64,000 nucleotides of DNA from contig NZ_AP024355.1 of NCBI RefSeq assembly GCF_019704135.1, positions 4,592,377 to 4,656,376 of the forward strand, read 5' to 3'. This stretch comes from Desulfuromonas versatilis. Its GTDB lineage: Bacteria > Desulfobacterota > Desulfuromonadia > Desulfuromonadales > NIT-T3. Below, piece after piece: positions 43,248 through 51,603 of this stretch. The notes beneath the pieces are model-generated. The model had not been told where the DNA came from. It saw only the letters and a list, made by a program, of their open reading frames with translations, and searched no databases. The first letter of the stretch is position 1. Each line of letters opens with the position of its first letter. The translations under genes were made by a program, and so were the position numbers.

Positions 43248-44540
43248 TTACCACTGGCTCGACCAGGCCGGATGCTGGCAGTCACCGCCCGCCGGGGAAA
43301 TGCGCCGCGGCCCGCTGCCATCGGCCCGGACGATGTAGATCGCCTTTTTCCCAGCCTCGTCGGAGGAGTAAGCGATGAAGCGGCCGTCGGGGCTCCAGCG
43401 GGGATGCTCCTTGTTGCCGGGGCCGAAGGTCACCCGCCGCTCGTCGCTGCCGTCGGGGCGGATGGTGTAGAGATCGAAGCGCCCCCCCTCCATGCGGCTG
43501 AAGACGATGCGGTCCCCCTTCGGGCTCCAGTCCGGGGTGGAGTTGTATTTGCCGGCGCTGGTCAGGCGGCGCACGCTTCCCCCCGCGGCGTCCATGATGA
43601 AGATGTGCGGGTTGCCCTGGCGGTCGGAGACGAAGGCGACCTGGTCGCCCTTGGGACTCCAGACGGCATCCACATCGATCGCCCACTGGTCGGTAAGCCG
43701 CCGGCGGATGGATCCGTCGGTGCCGATCAGGTAGAGCTCGGAGTTGCCGTCCTTGGACAGAGTCAGGGAGATCTCCTGGCCCGAAGGGTGGTAGCGCCCC
43801 GAGACGTTGAGCCCGGGCCGGTTGGAGATGCGCGCCTCGCTGCCGGAATAGATCTCTTTGCGGTACAGGTCGGGATTGCGCCCCCGGTAGGAGGTAAAGA
43901 TCAGCTCCTTGCCCTGGGGGGAGAAGTCGGGGTTGAGGACGATGGCCCGGTGGTCGGTGAGCCGGATCGGATCGTGGCCGTCCACCTCCATCAGGTAAAG
44001 CTCCTTGAACCCGGTCTTGTTCGAGATGTAGGCGATGCGGGTGTTGAAGGGGCCGGCTTCGCCGGTCAGGCTCTGCAGGACCAGATCGGCGAAGGCGTGG
44101 GCCATGCGGCGCAGATCGTCCACCTTGCCGACGTAGCGGCGGCCGGTGAGCAGGCGCCGGTTGACCACGTCATAGAGCCGCGCCTCCAGCACCAGCTCGT
44201 CGCCCCGCAGCGAATAGGCCCCCTTGATCAGCGACTGGGCGCCGAGCATGCGCCACTCGCCGAAATCGACGTCGATGCTGATCAGCCCCAGGCGCTTGGC
44301 GTCGCCGAGAAAAGCGGCCGGGTCGACCAGGTTGAACAGCCCGGAGAGGTCCATGTCCCAGGCGAGCACCTCGTTGATCTCCCGGGCGATCTCCGGACGC
44401 GCCCCCTGGTCCAGGGGCAGAAACTCGGTGAGCGCCAGCGGGATGGTCTGCTGGCCGGGAGCGCGGATCTCGATCTGGGCCAGGGCCGGGCCGCCGAGCA
44501 GCAGGACAAAAAGCAAAGCAGGGATAAATTTGCGGAGCAT
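43248..44540 (-). CDS. tolB: Tol-Pal system translocation protein TolB
   Basis: A 430-residue periplasmic protein with a signal peptide (about 1-20), an N-terminal alpha/beta domain and a six-bladed beta-propeller of PD40 repeats (PDFSPQGKELIFTSYRG, WSPKGDQVAFVSDRQG, WSPDGRFIAYSSDEAG). TolB couples TolA to Pal. The start is 4 nt after the tolA stop codon. Confidence 0.96.
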   Translation of the reverse strand: MLRKFIPALLFVLLLGGPALAQIEIRAPGQQTIPLALTEFLPLDQGARPEIAREINEVLAWDMDLSGLFNLVDPAAFLGDAKRLGLISIDVDFGEWRMLGAQSLIKGAYSLRGDELVLEARLYDVVNRRLLTGRRYVGKVDDLRRMAHAFADLVLQSLTGEAGPFNTRIAYISNKTGFKELYLMEVDGHDPIRLTDHRAIVLNPDFSPQGKELIFTSYRGRNPDLYRKEIYSGSEARISNRPGLNVSGRYHPSGQEISLTLSKDGNSELYLIGTDGSIRRRLTDQWAIDVDAVWSPKGDQVAFVSDRQGNPHIFIMDAAGGSVRRLTSAGKYNSTPDWSPKGDRIVFSRMEGGRFDLYTIRPDGSDERRVTFGPGNKEHPRWSPDGRFIAYSSDEAGKKAIYIVRADGSGPRRISPAGGDCQHPAWSSQW

Positions 44541-44544
44541 CAGC

Positions 44545-45471
44545 TTACTCCATGAGGTCCTTGAGGTTGAAGACAACTTCGACTTCCAGCCGCCCGTCGG
44601 GTTTGAAGGGGAGCTGCTTTTCCTTGAGAATCGCCGCCTTGACCGAGTCGTCGAAGGTCGCATCGCCCGAGGCCTTGAGCATCTTGTAGTCGATCAGGGT
44701 GCCGCCGCCGTCGTAGACGATGCGCACCTTGGATTCCAGGTCGGTGCGCAGCACCTGGTACTTGGAAAGACTCCAGTTGGCCTTGAGAAAGGCCTGGATC
44801 CAGGTCTGCTCCGAAACCCCGGCCTGGGTCCCCTTGCCGTCGGGCATCCCCACCGGCGCATTGGGGACCGCCGAACCGGCGCGGGTGTCGGAGGATGCCA
44901 GGGCCGCCAGTTTCTGCTTGAGATCCTCGATGTTCTGCTTCGCCCGCATCTTCTCCACCGCCGACTGGACATCGTTGTAGTTTGCGGCGGGCTTGGCCGG
45001 TTTCGGTTCGGGCTTTTTCGGTTCCGGTTTGGGCTCCGGTTTGGGCTTGGCCTCCGCCTTGGGCTGCGGCTTGGGTTCCGGTTTGGGCTCGGGCTTTTTC
45101 GGCTCCGGTTTCGGTTCCGGCTTGGGCTCGGGCTCGGGCTTGGGGATCTGCACCGCCGGCTTTTGCGGCTCGACCTTGGCCGGTTCCGGCGGCGCCGGCG
45201 GCGGGGCGCTGCTCGGTTCGGCCTTGTCGGGCTGCGCCTTGGGCGGGTCGGGTCGGGCATCGGGCCGGCCGGCCTGGGGGTCCTTGACCGGCAGGTTGAC
45301 CAGATCGACGTGATAGACCGGGCGCGGCGGCTTGCGGAAACGCGGCAGGATGACTCCGGACATGAGCAGCACCACCACCAGGTGCAGGATCAGGGAGCAG
45401 GCCACCATACGGCCCAGCCCCGGCTCGGGGTGCAGCTGGTCTGGGGGAAATTTTTGCGGACTTGCAGGCAT
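44545..45471 (-). CDS. tolA: TolA-like TonB C-terminal protein
   Basis: A 308-residue inner-membrane-anchored protein: one helix (about 22-42), a long Pro/Lys/Glu-rich periplasmic rod (about 65-165, PEPKPEPK units) and a C-terminal TonB/TolA domain (about 210-308). It transmits proton motive force from TolQR to TolB-Pal. The rod replaces the alpha-helical domain II of E. coli TolA, as in other deltaproteobacterial-type TolA proteins. Fits between tolR and tolB. Confidence 0.93.
   Translation of the reverse strand: MPASPQKFPPDQLHPEPGLGRMVACSLILHLVVVLLMSGVILPRFRKPPRPVYHVDLVNLPVKDPQAGRPDARPDPPKAQPDKAEPSSAPPPAPPEPAKVEPQKPAVQIPKPEPEPKPEPKPEPKKPEPKPEPKPQPKAEAKPKPEPKPEPKKPEPKPAKPAANYNDVQSAVEKMRAKQNIEDLKQKLAALASSDTRAGSAVPNAPVGMPDGKGTQAGVSEQTWIQAFLKANWSLSKYQVLRTDLESKVRIVYDGGGTLIDYKMLKASGDATFDDSVKAAILKEKQLPFKPDGRLEVEVVFNLKDLME
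44985..45140 (-). repeat. Low-complexity Pro-Glu-Pro-Lys coding repeats in tolA
   Basis: Short tandem units of six to twelve bases encoding PEPKPEPK-like motifs. Likely prone to length change by slippage. Confidence 0.7.
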
Positions 45472-45492
45472 CGGCGTGTCAATCGTCGGCGG

Positions 45493-45915
45493 TCAGGACT
45501 TGGGCTCCTGGGCCACCATCCCCAACTTGTCCACCCCCGCCTGGCGGATGGCGGCCATCACCTGGACCACCTTGCCGTAGGGGACCTCCCGGTCGGCCTC
45601 GAGAAACACCTCTTTCTCCTTGCGGTCCTTGAGGACCTGCTGCAGCACCGGGATCAGCTTGGCCGGGGTTTCGACCTTGGAGCGGCCGAGGGAGATGGCG
45701 CCGTTTTTCTCCACCGTGACCACCAGCGGCTCCTTGGCCGCGGCGAGATTCGGGGCGTTCTGCACCTCGGGAAGGTTGACGTCGACCCCTTTTTCCATCA
45801 TCGGTGCCGTCACCATGAAGATGATGAGCAGCACCAGCATCACGTCGACGAAGGGGGTCACGTTGATCTGCGACAGGGTGCTGCGCCCGCTGCTGTCTCT
45901 GCGGCCGACTTCCAT
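45493..45915 (-). CDS. tolR: TolR (ExbD-family proton channel subunit)
   Basis: A 140-residue protein with one membrane helix that holds the proton-path aspartate (INVTPFVDVMLVLLIIFMV) and a periplasmic domain. Works with TolQ to energise TolA. Stop of tolQ lies 3 nt before its ATG. Confidence 0.96.
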   Translation of the reverse strand: MEVGRRDSSGRSTLSQINVTPFVDVMLVLLIIFMVTAPMMEKGVDVNLPEVQNAPNLAAAKEPLVVTVEKNGAISLGRSKVETPAKLIPVLQQVLKDRKEKEVFLEADREVPYGKVVQVMAAIRQAGVDKLGMVAQEPKS

Positions 45916-45918
45916 GGC

Positions 45919-46590
45919 TCAGGCCCTCCGCATCATGCGTTCGACGATGTTGAGAAACTCCTGGCTGAAGTTGTCCATCTCGCCGGTCAGCACGTTGACC
46001 TTGTTGACGAAATGGTTGTAGCCGACCACCGCGGGGATGGCGGCCACCAGGCCGATGGCCGTGGCGACCAGCGCCTCGGAGATGCCGGGGGCGACTACCG
46101 CCAGCGAGGCGCTGCCGGTCTGGCCGATGCCGTGGAAGGAGTCCATGATCCCCCAGACGGTGCCGAACAGGCCGATGAACGGCGCCGTGGAGCCGGTGGT
46201 GGCCAAAAAGGTGAGAAACTTCTCCAGCCGGTGGGTCTCCAGGGTCATGGCCCGGCGCAGGGCGCGGGCGACGTTGTCGGCCCCGCCGAGCTCGGCGGCA
46301 AAGCCGACCTCATCCTCCCCTTCCCGCTTGCGCTGCCCCTTGATCAGCTCCTGGTAGCCTTCGCGGAACAGCACGGTCAACGGCGAGTGTCCGTAGTCGC
46401 CGAGGCCCTGACCGATGGCGTCGAAGCGCTTTTTGGCCCAGAAGAACTCGAGAAAACGCTCCGAGTCCTTGGTGGCCCGATGAATGACCCGGAATTTGTA
46501 AAAAATAATGGCCCAGGAGACCACGGAAAAGTAGACCAGAATCAACAGGACCAGCTTGACCACCGGCCCGGCGTTGAGAACGAGTTCCAA
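45919..46590 (-). CDS. tolQ: TolQ (MotA/ExbB-family proton channel subunit)
   Basis: A 223-residue protein with three membrane helices; the third region carries GLFGTVWGIMDSF and the family VVAPGISEALVATAIGLVAAIPAV. I place the start at a TTG (46590) because GGAGG is 7 nt upstream and the protein then begins as TolQ proteins do (LELVLNAG); the nearest upstream ATG gives 42 extra residues without a site. Confidence 0.94.
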   Translation of the reverse strand: MELVLNAGPVVKLVLLILVYFSVVSWAIIFYKFRVIHRATKDSERFLEFFWAKKRFDAIGQGLGDYGHSPLTVLFREGYQELIKGQRKREGEDEVGFAAELGGADNVARALRRAMTLETHRLEKFLTFLATTGSTAPFIGLFGTVWGIMDSFHGIGQTGSASLAVVAPGISEALVATAIGLVAAIPAVVGYNHFVNKVNVLTGEMDNFSQEFLNIVERMMRRA

Positions 46591-46630
46591 GGTTGTTCCT
46601 CCGCGAAATAGGGTTAGTGCTGAAACAGGG

Positions 46631-46659
46631 ATTATCTGCGATCCTCTGGTACAAGTCAA
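46631..46659 (-). promoter_or_regulatory. Sigma-70 promoter of the tol-pal operon
   Basis: TTGACT (46659-46654), 17-bp spacer, GATAAT (46636-46631) on the minus strand, leader of about 34 nt to tolQ. Confidence 0.75.
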
Positions 46660-47076
46660 CGTATTTACGGAACATTGCCCGGCCCCGCAAATGCCCCGGG
46701 TTCCCCCCGGGGCCAAAGATTAGCCGGCGGGCCGGGGCGGCCGCCTGGCGCTGCCAAGTCGATTCGCGGAGTTGGCCTCACATTATCTATCCCGAGGCCT
46801 TCTTCCGTCCTCCGTCGCCCCAGCTCTGGCCTCCAGCAAACCCAGTGCCAGGCAAGATAAAAGCTCTACATATCGGAAGCTTACGGGATTCCCCCAGCAG
46901 AATTGGCAGGGGTCGTTGGCGAAAACCGACGGCCAGGCGTCGCCTCACACCGACGGCAACCCGGCACCGCAGAGGAAGCGCCGGGTGGTCAAGGCCTTGA
47001 TTCTCTGCACTTCCACCCCTCTACGGAACAGGAGTGCCCCATGTTGCCCGAGACCGACAGGGTCCGCAAAGGGGAC
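46660..47076. other. Intergenic region without recognised feature
   Basis: About 420 bp between the tolQ promoter and the HD-domain gene. Reading frames here lack sites and recognisable motifs. No hairpin with a T tract after the HD gene was found. Confidence 0.5.
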
Positions 47077-47676
47077 TCATGACGCCCCCGGAAAGGCCAG
47101 GCGGCCCCGGGCCTGCCGGTAGAAATCGACCTGGGCCAGCTTGGAGGGGCTGCCCCCCGCGGCGAGGGCGTCCACCCGCATCAGCGCCAGCAGCAGGGGA
47201 AACCTGGCGTCGGCGATGAACCGCCACTGGCGCCGGCTCAGCCGGCGCTGCTCGCCAACCTGCCAGCTGAGGGCAAACATGTGATGGCGCACCAGCCAGA
47301 GCACATCCTCGCGACGGCCCGCCTCCATACCCAGGCTCCGCAGCCGGCCTTCGGCCAGTCGCACCCCCTCCCGGTCATGGCCGAAGGCGCGGATGCGGCC
47401 GTCGATCTCCCGGGTGGTCAGGGCTTTGCCCACGTCGTGCAACAGCGCCGCCCAGGCCAGCCGAGGGTCGGCATTGCCCGGCAGGTGCCGCACCGCCAGC
47501 AGGGAGTGGACCAGGGCATCCCCCTCCGGGTGATGGTCCGGGGGCTGGGGAACGTCGGCCAGGGCATAGACCTCGGGAAGCAGCGCGCGCAGGCGCGGGT
47601 CAGCCGCGAAGCGCTCAGCACGCTCCTCCCCATCGGGCAGGAGCAGGCAGTGTTCGATATAGTCGAGGTCGGTCAT
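47077..47676 (-). CDS. HD-domain phosphohydrolase-like protein
   Basis: A 199-residue cytoplasmic protein with an HD domain: HHPEGDALVHSL, AALLHDVGKALT (HD pair) and LVRHHM further on. It resembles the HD part of multifunctional CCA tRNA nucleotidyltransferases, without their nucleotidyltransferase head. The ATG at 47676 has AAGGA 10 nt upstream; the ATG at 47694 has no spacing for its SD. Substrate unknown. Confidence 0.82.
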   Translation of the reverse strand: MTDLDYIEHCLLLPDGEERAERFAADPRLRALLPEVYALADVPQPPDHHPEGDALVHSLLAVRHLPGNADPRLAWAALLHDVGKALTTREIDGRIRAFGHDREGVRLAEGRLRSLGMEAGRREDVLWLVRHHMFALSWQVGEQRRLSRRQWRFIADARFPLLLALMRVDALAAGGSPSKLAQVDFYRQARGRLAFPGAS

Positions 47677-47927
47677 GACCCTGGCATCCTTCATCCTCGG
47701 GAACCCGCTGGCGGTGCAAGGGGACCCTAGCGAGGCTCAAGCCCTCTCCGATTCCACAAAATTTTGACCAGAACAGCCTATCTTAGCCCAGCACGGCCAG
47801 GTTTTCCAGAGACCAGGCCTCACCCCTGGGCTTACCCCCAGCCGGGGAAAGCGCGGCACCATTGGCACCAATTGCCAAAGCGTCTGGAATTGCTATGCTT
47901 TTAGGAGACAGCCGGAAGGCATCTGCC

Positions 47928-48674
47928 ATGACCGAGCTTAACCCCGACAGCCCGAGCCCCCCACCCCAAACTCGCCTGACCCTGGTCGGCACCGTCCACC
48001 GGGACCCGCAGGGCCGCGCCAAACTGCTGCGGCTGCTCGAAGAGCTGCGTCCGGACCTGCTCACCCTGGAGATGAGCCCTGCCGCTCTGCACTACCGGCA
48101 ACTCCACTCCCGCCACTTGGGGCTGCGCCTCGAGCGCATCCTCGAGCGCCTGGCGCGCGAGCGCGGCGAAGACCGCCGGAGCGTCGCCGGCCACCCCGCG
48201 GTGGCCGACATCCTCAGCCTGCTCGAGCTCCCCTTCGAGTACCAGGCCTGCGCGGCCTGGGCCGAACAGAGCGGCACCCCCCTGCGGCTGATCGACCTCG
48301 GGGAGATCTCCGTGGCCAAGCTCAAGCGGGTGGAGACCGAACTGATCACCTACCGCAACCTGCGGGTGCTGGTCGGCCTGCCCGAGGGGGCGGAAAAAAC
48401 CTCTGGCGAAGGTCTCGGCTTCGCGCGCCTGCTGTTGGGCGAAAGACTCGATGAAGCGGTCCGCCAGGCCTTTCTCGAAAGGCACCGCGGGGAGGAGGGG
48501 ATCGGCCAGCGCGATAAGTGGATGGAAGGAAAAATCCGCGAACTGCTGCGAAGCCGCCCCGGCGGCCACCTGGTGCACGTCGGCGGCTGGCTGCACCTGG
48601 TGGCGGACCGCCGCGCGGAGACCCTATACAGCCGCTTGGCGGATCTGGCCCCGCAACGCCTGCTGTTGGGTTAG
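47928..48674 (+). CDS. TraB/GumN-like (PrgY-type) protein
   Basis: A 248-residue protein with the TraB-family motifs LTLVGTVHRDPQG near the N-terminus, LTLEMSP, and the C-terminal HLVHVGGWLHLV that corresponds to the family's conserved GxxH element. Members resemble EreA/ChaN-type hydrolases in fold; cellular function is not settled. Start taken at 47928 because GGAAGG is nearby. It is convergent with the nucleoside transporter gene. Confidence 0.7.
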   Translation: MTELNPDSPSPPPQTRLTLVGTVHRDPQGRAKLLRLLEELRPDLLTLEMSPAALHYRQLHSRHLGLRLERILERLARERGEDRRSVAGHPAVADILSLLELPFEYQACAAWAEQSGTPLRLIDLGEISVAKLKRVETELITYRNLRVLVGLPEGAEKTSGEGLGFARLLLGERLDEAVRQAFLERHRGEEGIGQRDKWMEGKIRELLRSRPGGHLVHVGGWLHLVADRRAETLYSRLADLAPQRLLLG

Positions 48675-48694
48675 GGACTTGCCACGTCGCGCCC

Positions 48695-49918
48695 CTAACC
48701 GCTGAAGAACATGCCGGCAATGGCCGCGTTCAGAAGATTGGCCAGAGTGGCGGCAAAAAGGGCACGCAGCCCGAGTCGTGCCACCTCGCTGCGGCGCTCG
48801 GGGGCGAACTCGCCCAAGGTACCGATCTGGATGGCGATGGAAGAGAAGTTTGCGAAGCCGGTCATGGCGAAGCAGGCAAGCATCAACCCCTTGGGTGAGA
48901 GAGTCTCAGCCGGCAGGGCGCTGAAACCGATTACTTCGTTGAAGGCTGTTTTGGCGCCCACCAGCCGGGCGAAAGCGCCAACGTCCGCTGCCGGTACCCC
49001 AACGATCCAGGCGGCCGGGGCGAAGACGACCTGCAGAATCCCCTCGAGGTTCGCCCGCTCCCCGCTCCCCGCCGCGATCACCCCGTCTAGAAGGTGAATC
49101 AGGGAGATGAAGGCAAGGAGCATCACCGTCACCCCGACCACCGCCTTCCACCCCTCCATTGCGCCGCGAGCCACCGCGTCAAGGACGTTCACCCCATGCT
49201 CCTCATCGATCGGTGCCGTTTCCTGATCCCCCCTGAGATCAGTCTCCGGTTCCAGGAGCTTGGCGAAGACGATCGCCGCCGGGGCCGCCATGATGCTGGC
49301 GGCCAGAACGTATTCGATGCGTGCGCCCATCCCGGCATAGGCGATCAGCAGGCCCGAGCCGACCGTCGCCATGCCGCCGGTCATGGTGAGAAAGAGCTGG
49401 GACTCGCTCATCGAGCGGATGTAGGGGGCCACGGTCAGCGGCGCTTGGGTCTGCCCGAGAAAGACGTTGCTCGCCGTCACCACCGCCTCGACGCTGCTGA
49501 TCCCGAACAGACGCGTGAAGAGCCCGGCCATTCCGCCAACGATGCGCTGCATGATCCGATAGTAGTAAAGGACCTTGATCAGGGCGGCGAAAAAGACGAT
49601 GGGGATCAGGGCGTCGAGGACGAAGGCGTAAGGCCAGCCGGAAAAGTTCTCCACCTGGGTGAAGCCGGTGTAGAGCGGGCCGAAGACGAACCGCGTCCCC
49701 TCCGAGGCGTAGATAATGATTTTGGCCAGGCCGCCGCCGATCTGCTCGAAGAAAGCCCGCCCCGGCGCCGTGCGCAGGACCAGGAAGGCGAAGAGCACGT
49801 TCAGCAGCAGGCCGTAGCCGACGGGCTTCCAGCGGATGGCGCGGCGGTTCCCGGAAAAAAGGACGGCCAGGGCGACCAGCGCCGCGATGCCAAGCCCTCC
49901 GCGAATGATCTGTTCCAT
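48695..49918 (-). CDS. NupC-family concentrative nucleoside transporter
   Basis: A 407-residue inner-membrane symporter of the CNT family, about eight to ten helices. Characteristic blocks are GQTQAPLTVAPYI, SESQLFLTMTGGMATVGSGLL, KTAFNEVIGF and FAMTGFANFSSIAIQIGTLGE. Takes up nucleosides with H+ or Na+. Start at 49918 (MEQIIRG) fits the family; AAAGGGA lies about 12 nt upstream. Confidence 0.93.
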   Translation of the reverse strand: MEQIIRGGLGIAALVALAVLFSGNRRAIRWKPVGYGLLLNVLFAFLVLRTAPGRAFFEQIGGGLAKIIIYASEGTRFVFGPLYTGFTQVENFSGWPYAFVLDALIPIVFFAALIKVLYYYRIMQRIVGGMAGLFTRLFGISSVEAVVTASNVFLGQTQAPLTVAPYIRSMSESQLFLTMTGGMATVGSGLLIAYAGMGARIEYVLAASIMAAPAAIVFAKLLEPETDLRGDQETAPIDEEHGVNVLDAVARGAMEGWKAVVGVTVMLLAFISLIHLLDGVIAAGSGERANLEGILQVVFAPAAWIVGVPAADVGAFARLVGAKTAFNEVIGFSALPAETLSPKGLMLACFAMTGFANFSSIAIQIGTLGEFAPERRSEVARLGLRALFAATLANLLNAAIAGMFFSG

Positions 49919-49959
49919 GGCAAATAGATTCCCTTTGAATCGGCCACAAACCGGAGATG

Positions 49960-49989
49960 AAAAAAAGCCGCGCTCCGGGTGAGCGCGGC
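49960..49989 (-). terminator. Rho-independent terminator after the lipoprotein gene
   Basis: Nine-bp stem GCCGCGCTC / GAGCGCGGC (49967-49975 with 49981-49989) followed on the minus strand by seven T. It closes the transcript coming from 53727 direction. Confidence 0.9.
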
Positions 49990-50028
49990 GACAGTTTGCA
50001 TGAATTCGGGAGGTGGGGCAAGTGCAGA

Positions 50029-51276
50029 TCACTCAATCAATGTCATGTTCGTTATTCCTATAGACTGGAAAGGCACATCCAGCTCGACACTTCTCAAGTT
50101 GGCGATTTCACTCCCGGCGAGCAGGTAGAACCTGAGCCCGCCAAGGAGAAGGAGCCCCCCATCATCAATACTCCAACTACCCGAGCTGTTTTCACCGCCG
50201 TCGTGTTGCATTACCCCGGTGCCATCCGCATTGAAGGTCGCCACGCCGGAACTCAGGCCGGTCATCTGGAAGGTTTTCCCGGCCAGCATTGAGGTCGTGA
50301 AAGGATCCGTTTTGGCAAGCCGCTGCGCACTTCCAAGGTTCCCGACATAAAGATATTTGTCAACTTCCGCCAACACATCTGCGGGCTCCATTAGTCCGGA
50401 ATTCAAATCCATGCTGATGGTCTGCTCGGCTTCATTGAACTCCCAATTGCCTTGGAGAAATTCATAGAAACCCTGGTCGGTGGTCCACTCCGACCAGGTC
50501 CCATCCGCGTTGAAGGTGAAGACGGAAATCCCCCCATCTGGATACTCCTGGACGAAAGTCTTACCCGAGAAGGTTTCGGTGGTGAAGCCGGTGCCGATGT
50601 TGGTCGGGTCGTAGGTGTCGGGATCAGCTGCGATGGCCACCAATTGGCGTGTGGCAACGTCAGTGATGTGGGCCACCATTTCCTGGGCGCTACGGCCACT
50701 TTGGTCGGCCTCCTGGACGGTGCCAAAGACCCTGGCAAGTGCTTGGGCGATGCCGTGGAGTGAGGGGGAGGCTGTGGTTGAGTCGGCCAGGTAATTGGCG
50801 AAGAGGTTGGCGGACGCAAAACCCAAAGCACCTTTGATGACATCCTCGGCTTCGCCGATCGACTTGCCCCTCTCGACCTGTCCCTGGATAAGAGTCGTCA
50901 GCGGGCTGATGAATTCGGGCCGACCGGCCGGAGCCATCAGAAGATACGATTTTTCGACCGGAACGCCCGGGTTGTCCTCGTCAACGGTAACCCCCGCCTC
51001 CACAAGAACGACTATTGGATGTTGATCGACCTCTTCGCCCGTCAGAGTGTACTCTCCACCGGCGCCGGTGGTCGTTTTCGGTTCCCCTTCGTCCCAGACC
51101 TTGTTGCCGTTGCGGTCTGAGAAGACGGTGGCATCCACCAGGTAACCGTCGGCCACAACGCCGCTGACGCTGGCGGGCGTCGAGACTGGAGTGCTGTCGT
51201 TACTTCCACCGCCACCGCAACCGGCTAGGCTTACAAGAAACATTCCTGCAACCAAAATCCTGACGCCTCGTCTCAT
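50029..51276 (-). CDS. Hypothetical lipoprotein with Ser/Thr-rich start
   Basis: A 415-residue lipoprotein (lipobox LAGC, then GGGGSNDSTP). The N-terminal part has an Ig-like/carboxypeptidase-regulatory-like fold pattern (GVVADGYLVDATVFSDRNGN, GGEYTLTGEE), followed by a helical domain (about 130-200) and two similar C-terminal beta segments with TFNADGTW / TFNADGTG, typical of lipocalin-like DUF repeats. AGGAGG lies before the ATG at 51276. Function not known; possibly surface-exposed. Confidence 0.75.
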   Translation of the reverse strand: MRRGVRILVAGMFLVSLAGCGGGGSNDSTPVSTPASVSGVVADGYLVDATVFSDRNGNKVWDEGEPKTTTGAGGEYTLTGEEVDQHPIVVLVEAGVTVDEDNPGVPVEKSYLLMAPAGRPEFISPLTTLIQGQVERGKSIGEAEDVIKGALGFASANLFANYLADSTTASPSLHGIAQALARVFGTVQEADQSGRSAQEMVAHITDVATRQLVAIAADPDTYDPTNIGTGFTTETFSGKTFVQEYPDGGISVFTFNADGTWSEWTTDQGFYEFLQGNWEFNEAEQTISMDLNSGLMEPADVLAEVDKYLYVGNLGSAQRLAKTDPFTTSMLAGKTFQMTGLSSGVATFNADGTGVMQHDGGENSSGSWSIDDGGLLLLGGLRFYLLAGSEIANLRSVELDVPFQSIGITNMTLIE

Positions 51277-51584
51277 GTTGTCCTCCTGTTGAAGTTTATG
51301 CCTGGGTCGCCCCAAAGCCATTCGGGCCTTTCCTGTTTTCCCCCGCTGCGTGGTTTGGCCTTGGAGAAGAACAGACCGTGACCATCTTCAGCGGCCTCCG
51401 GCAAGCCATTGACCGTCCTTGTTTTGCCGAGGCCCCCGTTCACCTTCTCTGCAATCTTCCCTCCGCGCTGGGTCCAAGTTTTCTGCATCTCTTCACGCGA
51501 ATACTGACCGAGGGCCTTGCCGACCCGAACGACCTCGCCTCGCTCTGTCAATTCGTCCGGTGATTCAATATCTCCCTTCCTCAA
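51273..51584 (-). CDS. Possible small protein coupled to the lipoprotein gene
   Basis: A 103-codon frame from a TTG at 51584, rich in charged residues (ESPDELTERGEVVRVGKALG). Its TGA overlaps the lipoprotein ATG (ATGA) and its start is 20 nt after the GGDEF gene stop, an arrangement expected of a real operon member. Against it: no clear SD and no recognisable domain. Confidence 0.35.
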   Translation of the reverse strand: MRKGDIESPDELTERGEVVRVGKALGQYSREEMQKTWTQRGGKIAEKVNGGLGKTRTVNGLPEAAEDGHGLFFSKAKPRSGGKQERPEWLWGDPGINFNRRTT

Positions 51585-51603
51585 TGTTTGATGGCCCCTG
51601 TGG

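Noticed and set aside
44985..45140. Tandem repeats that could be taken for a CRISPR or VNTR array
   Set aside because: They are codon repeats of the TolA Pro-Lys rod, of irregular length and without spacers.
44224..46611. A 795-codon plus-strand frame across tolA, tolR and tolQ
   Set aside because: Mirror of the tol genes; the repetitive GFG/FRFG stretch comes from the PEPK coding repeats.
46772..47122. A 116-codon plus-strand frame in the gap before the HD gene
   Set aside because: No ribosome-binding site, no motif, and composition like non-coding DNA.
48668..48700. GTTAGGG / CCCTAAC stem between the TraB-like and nucleoside transporter genes as a terminator
   Set aside because: Sixteen-base loop and no T tract on either strand.
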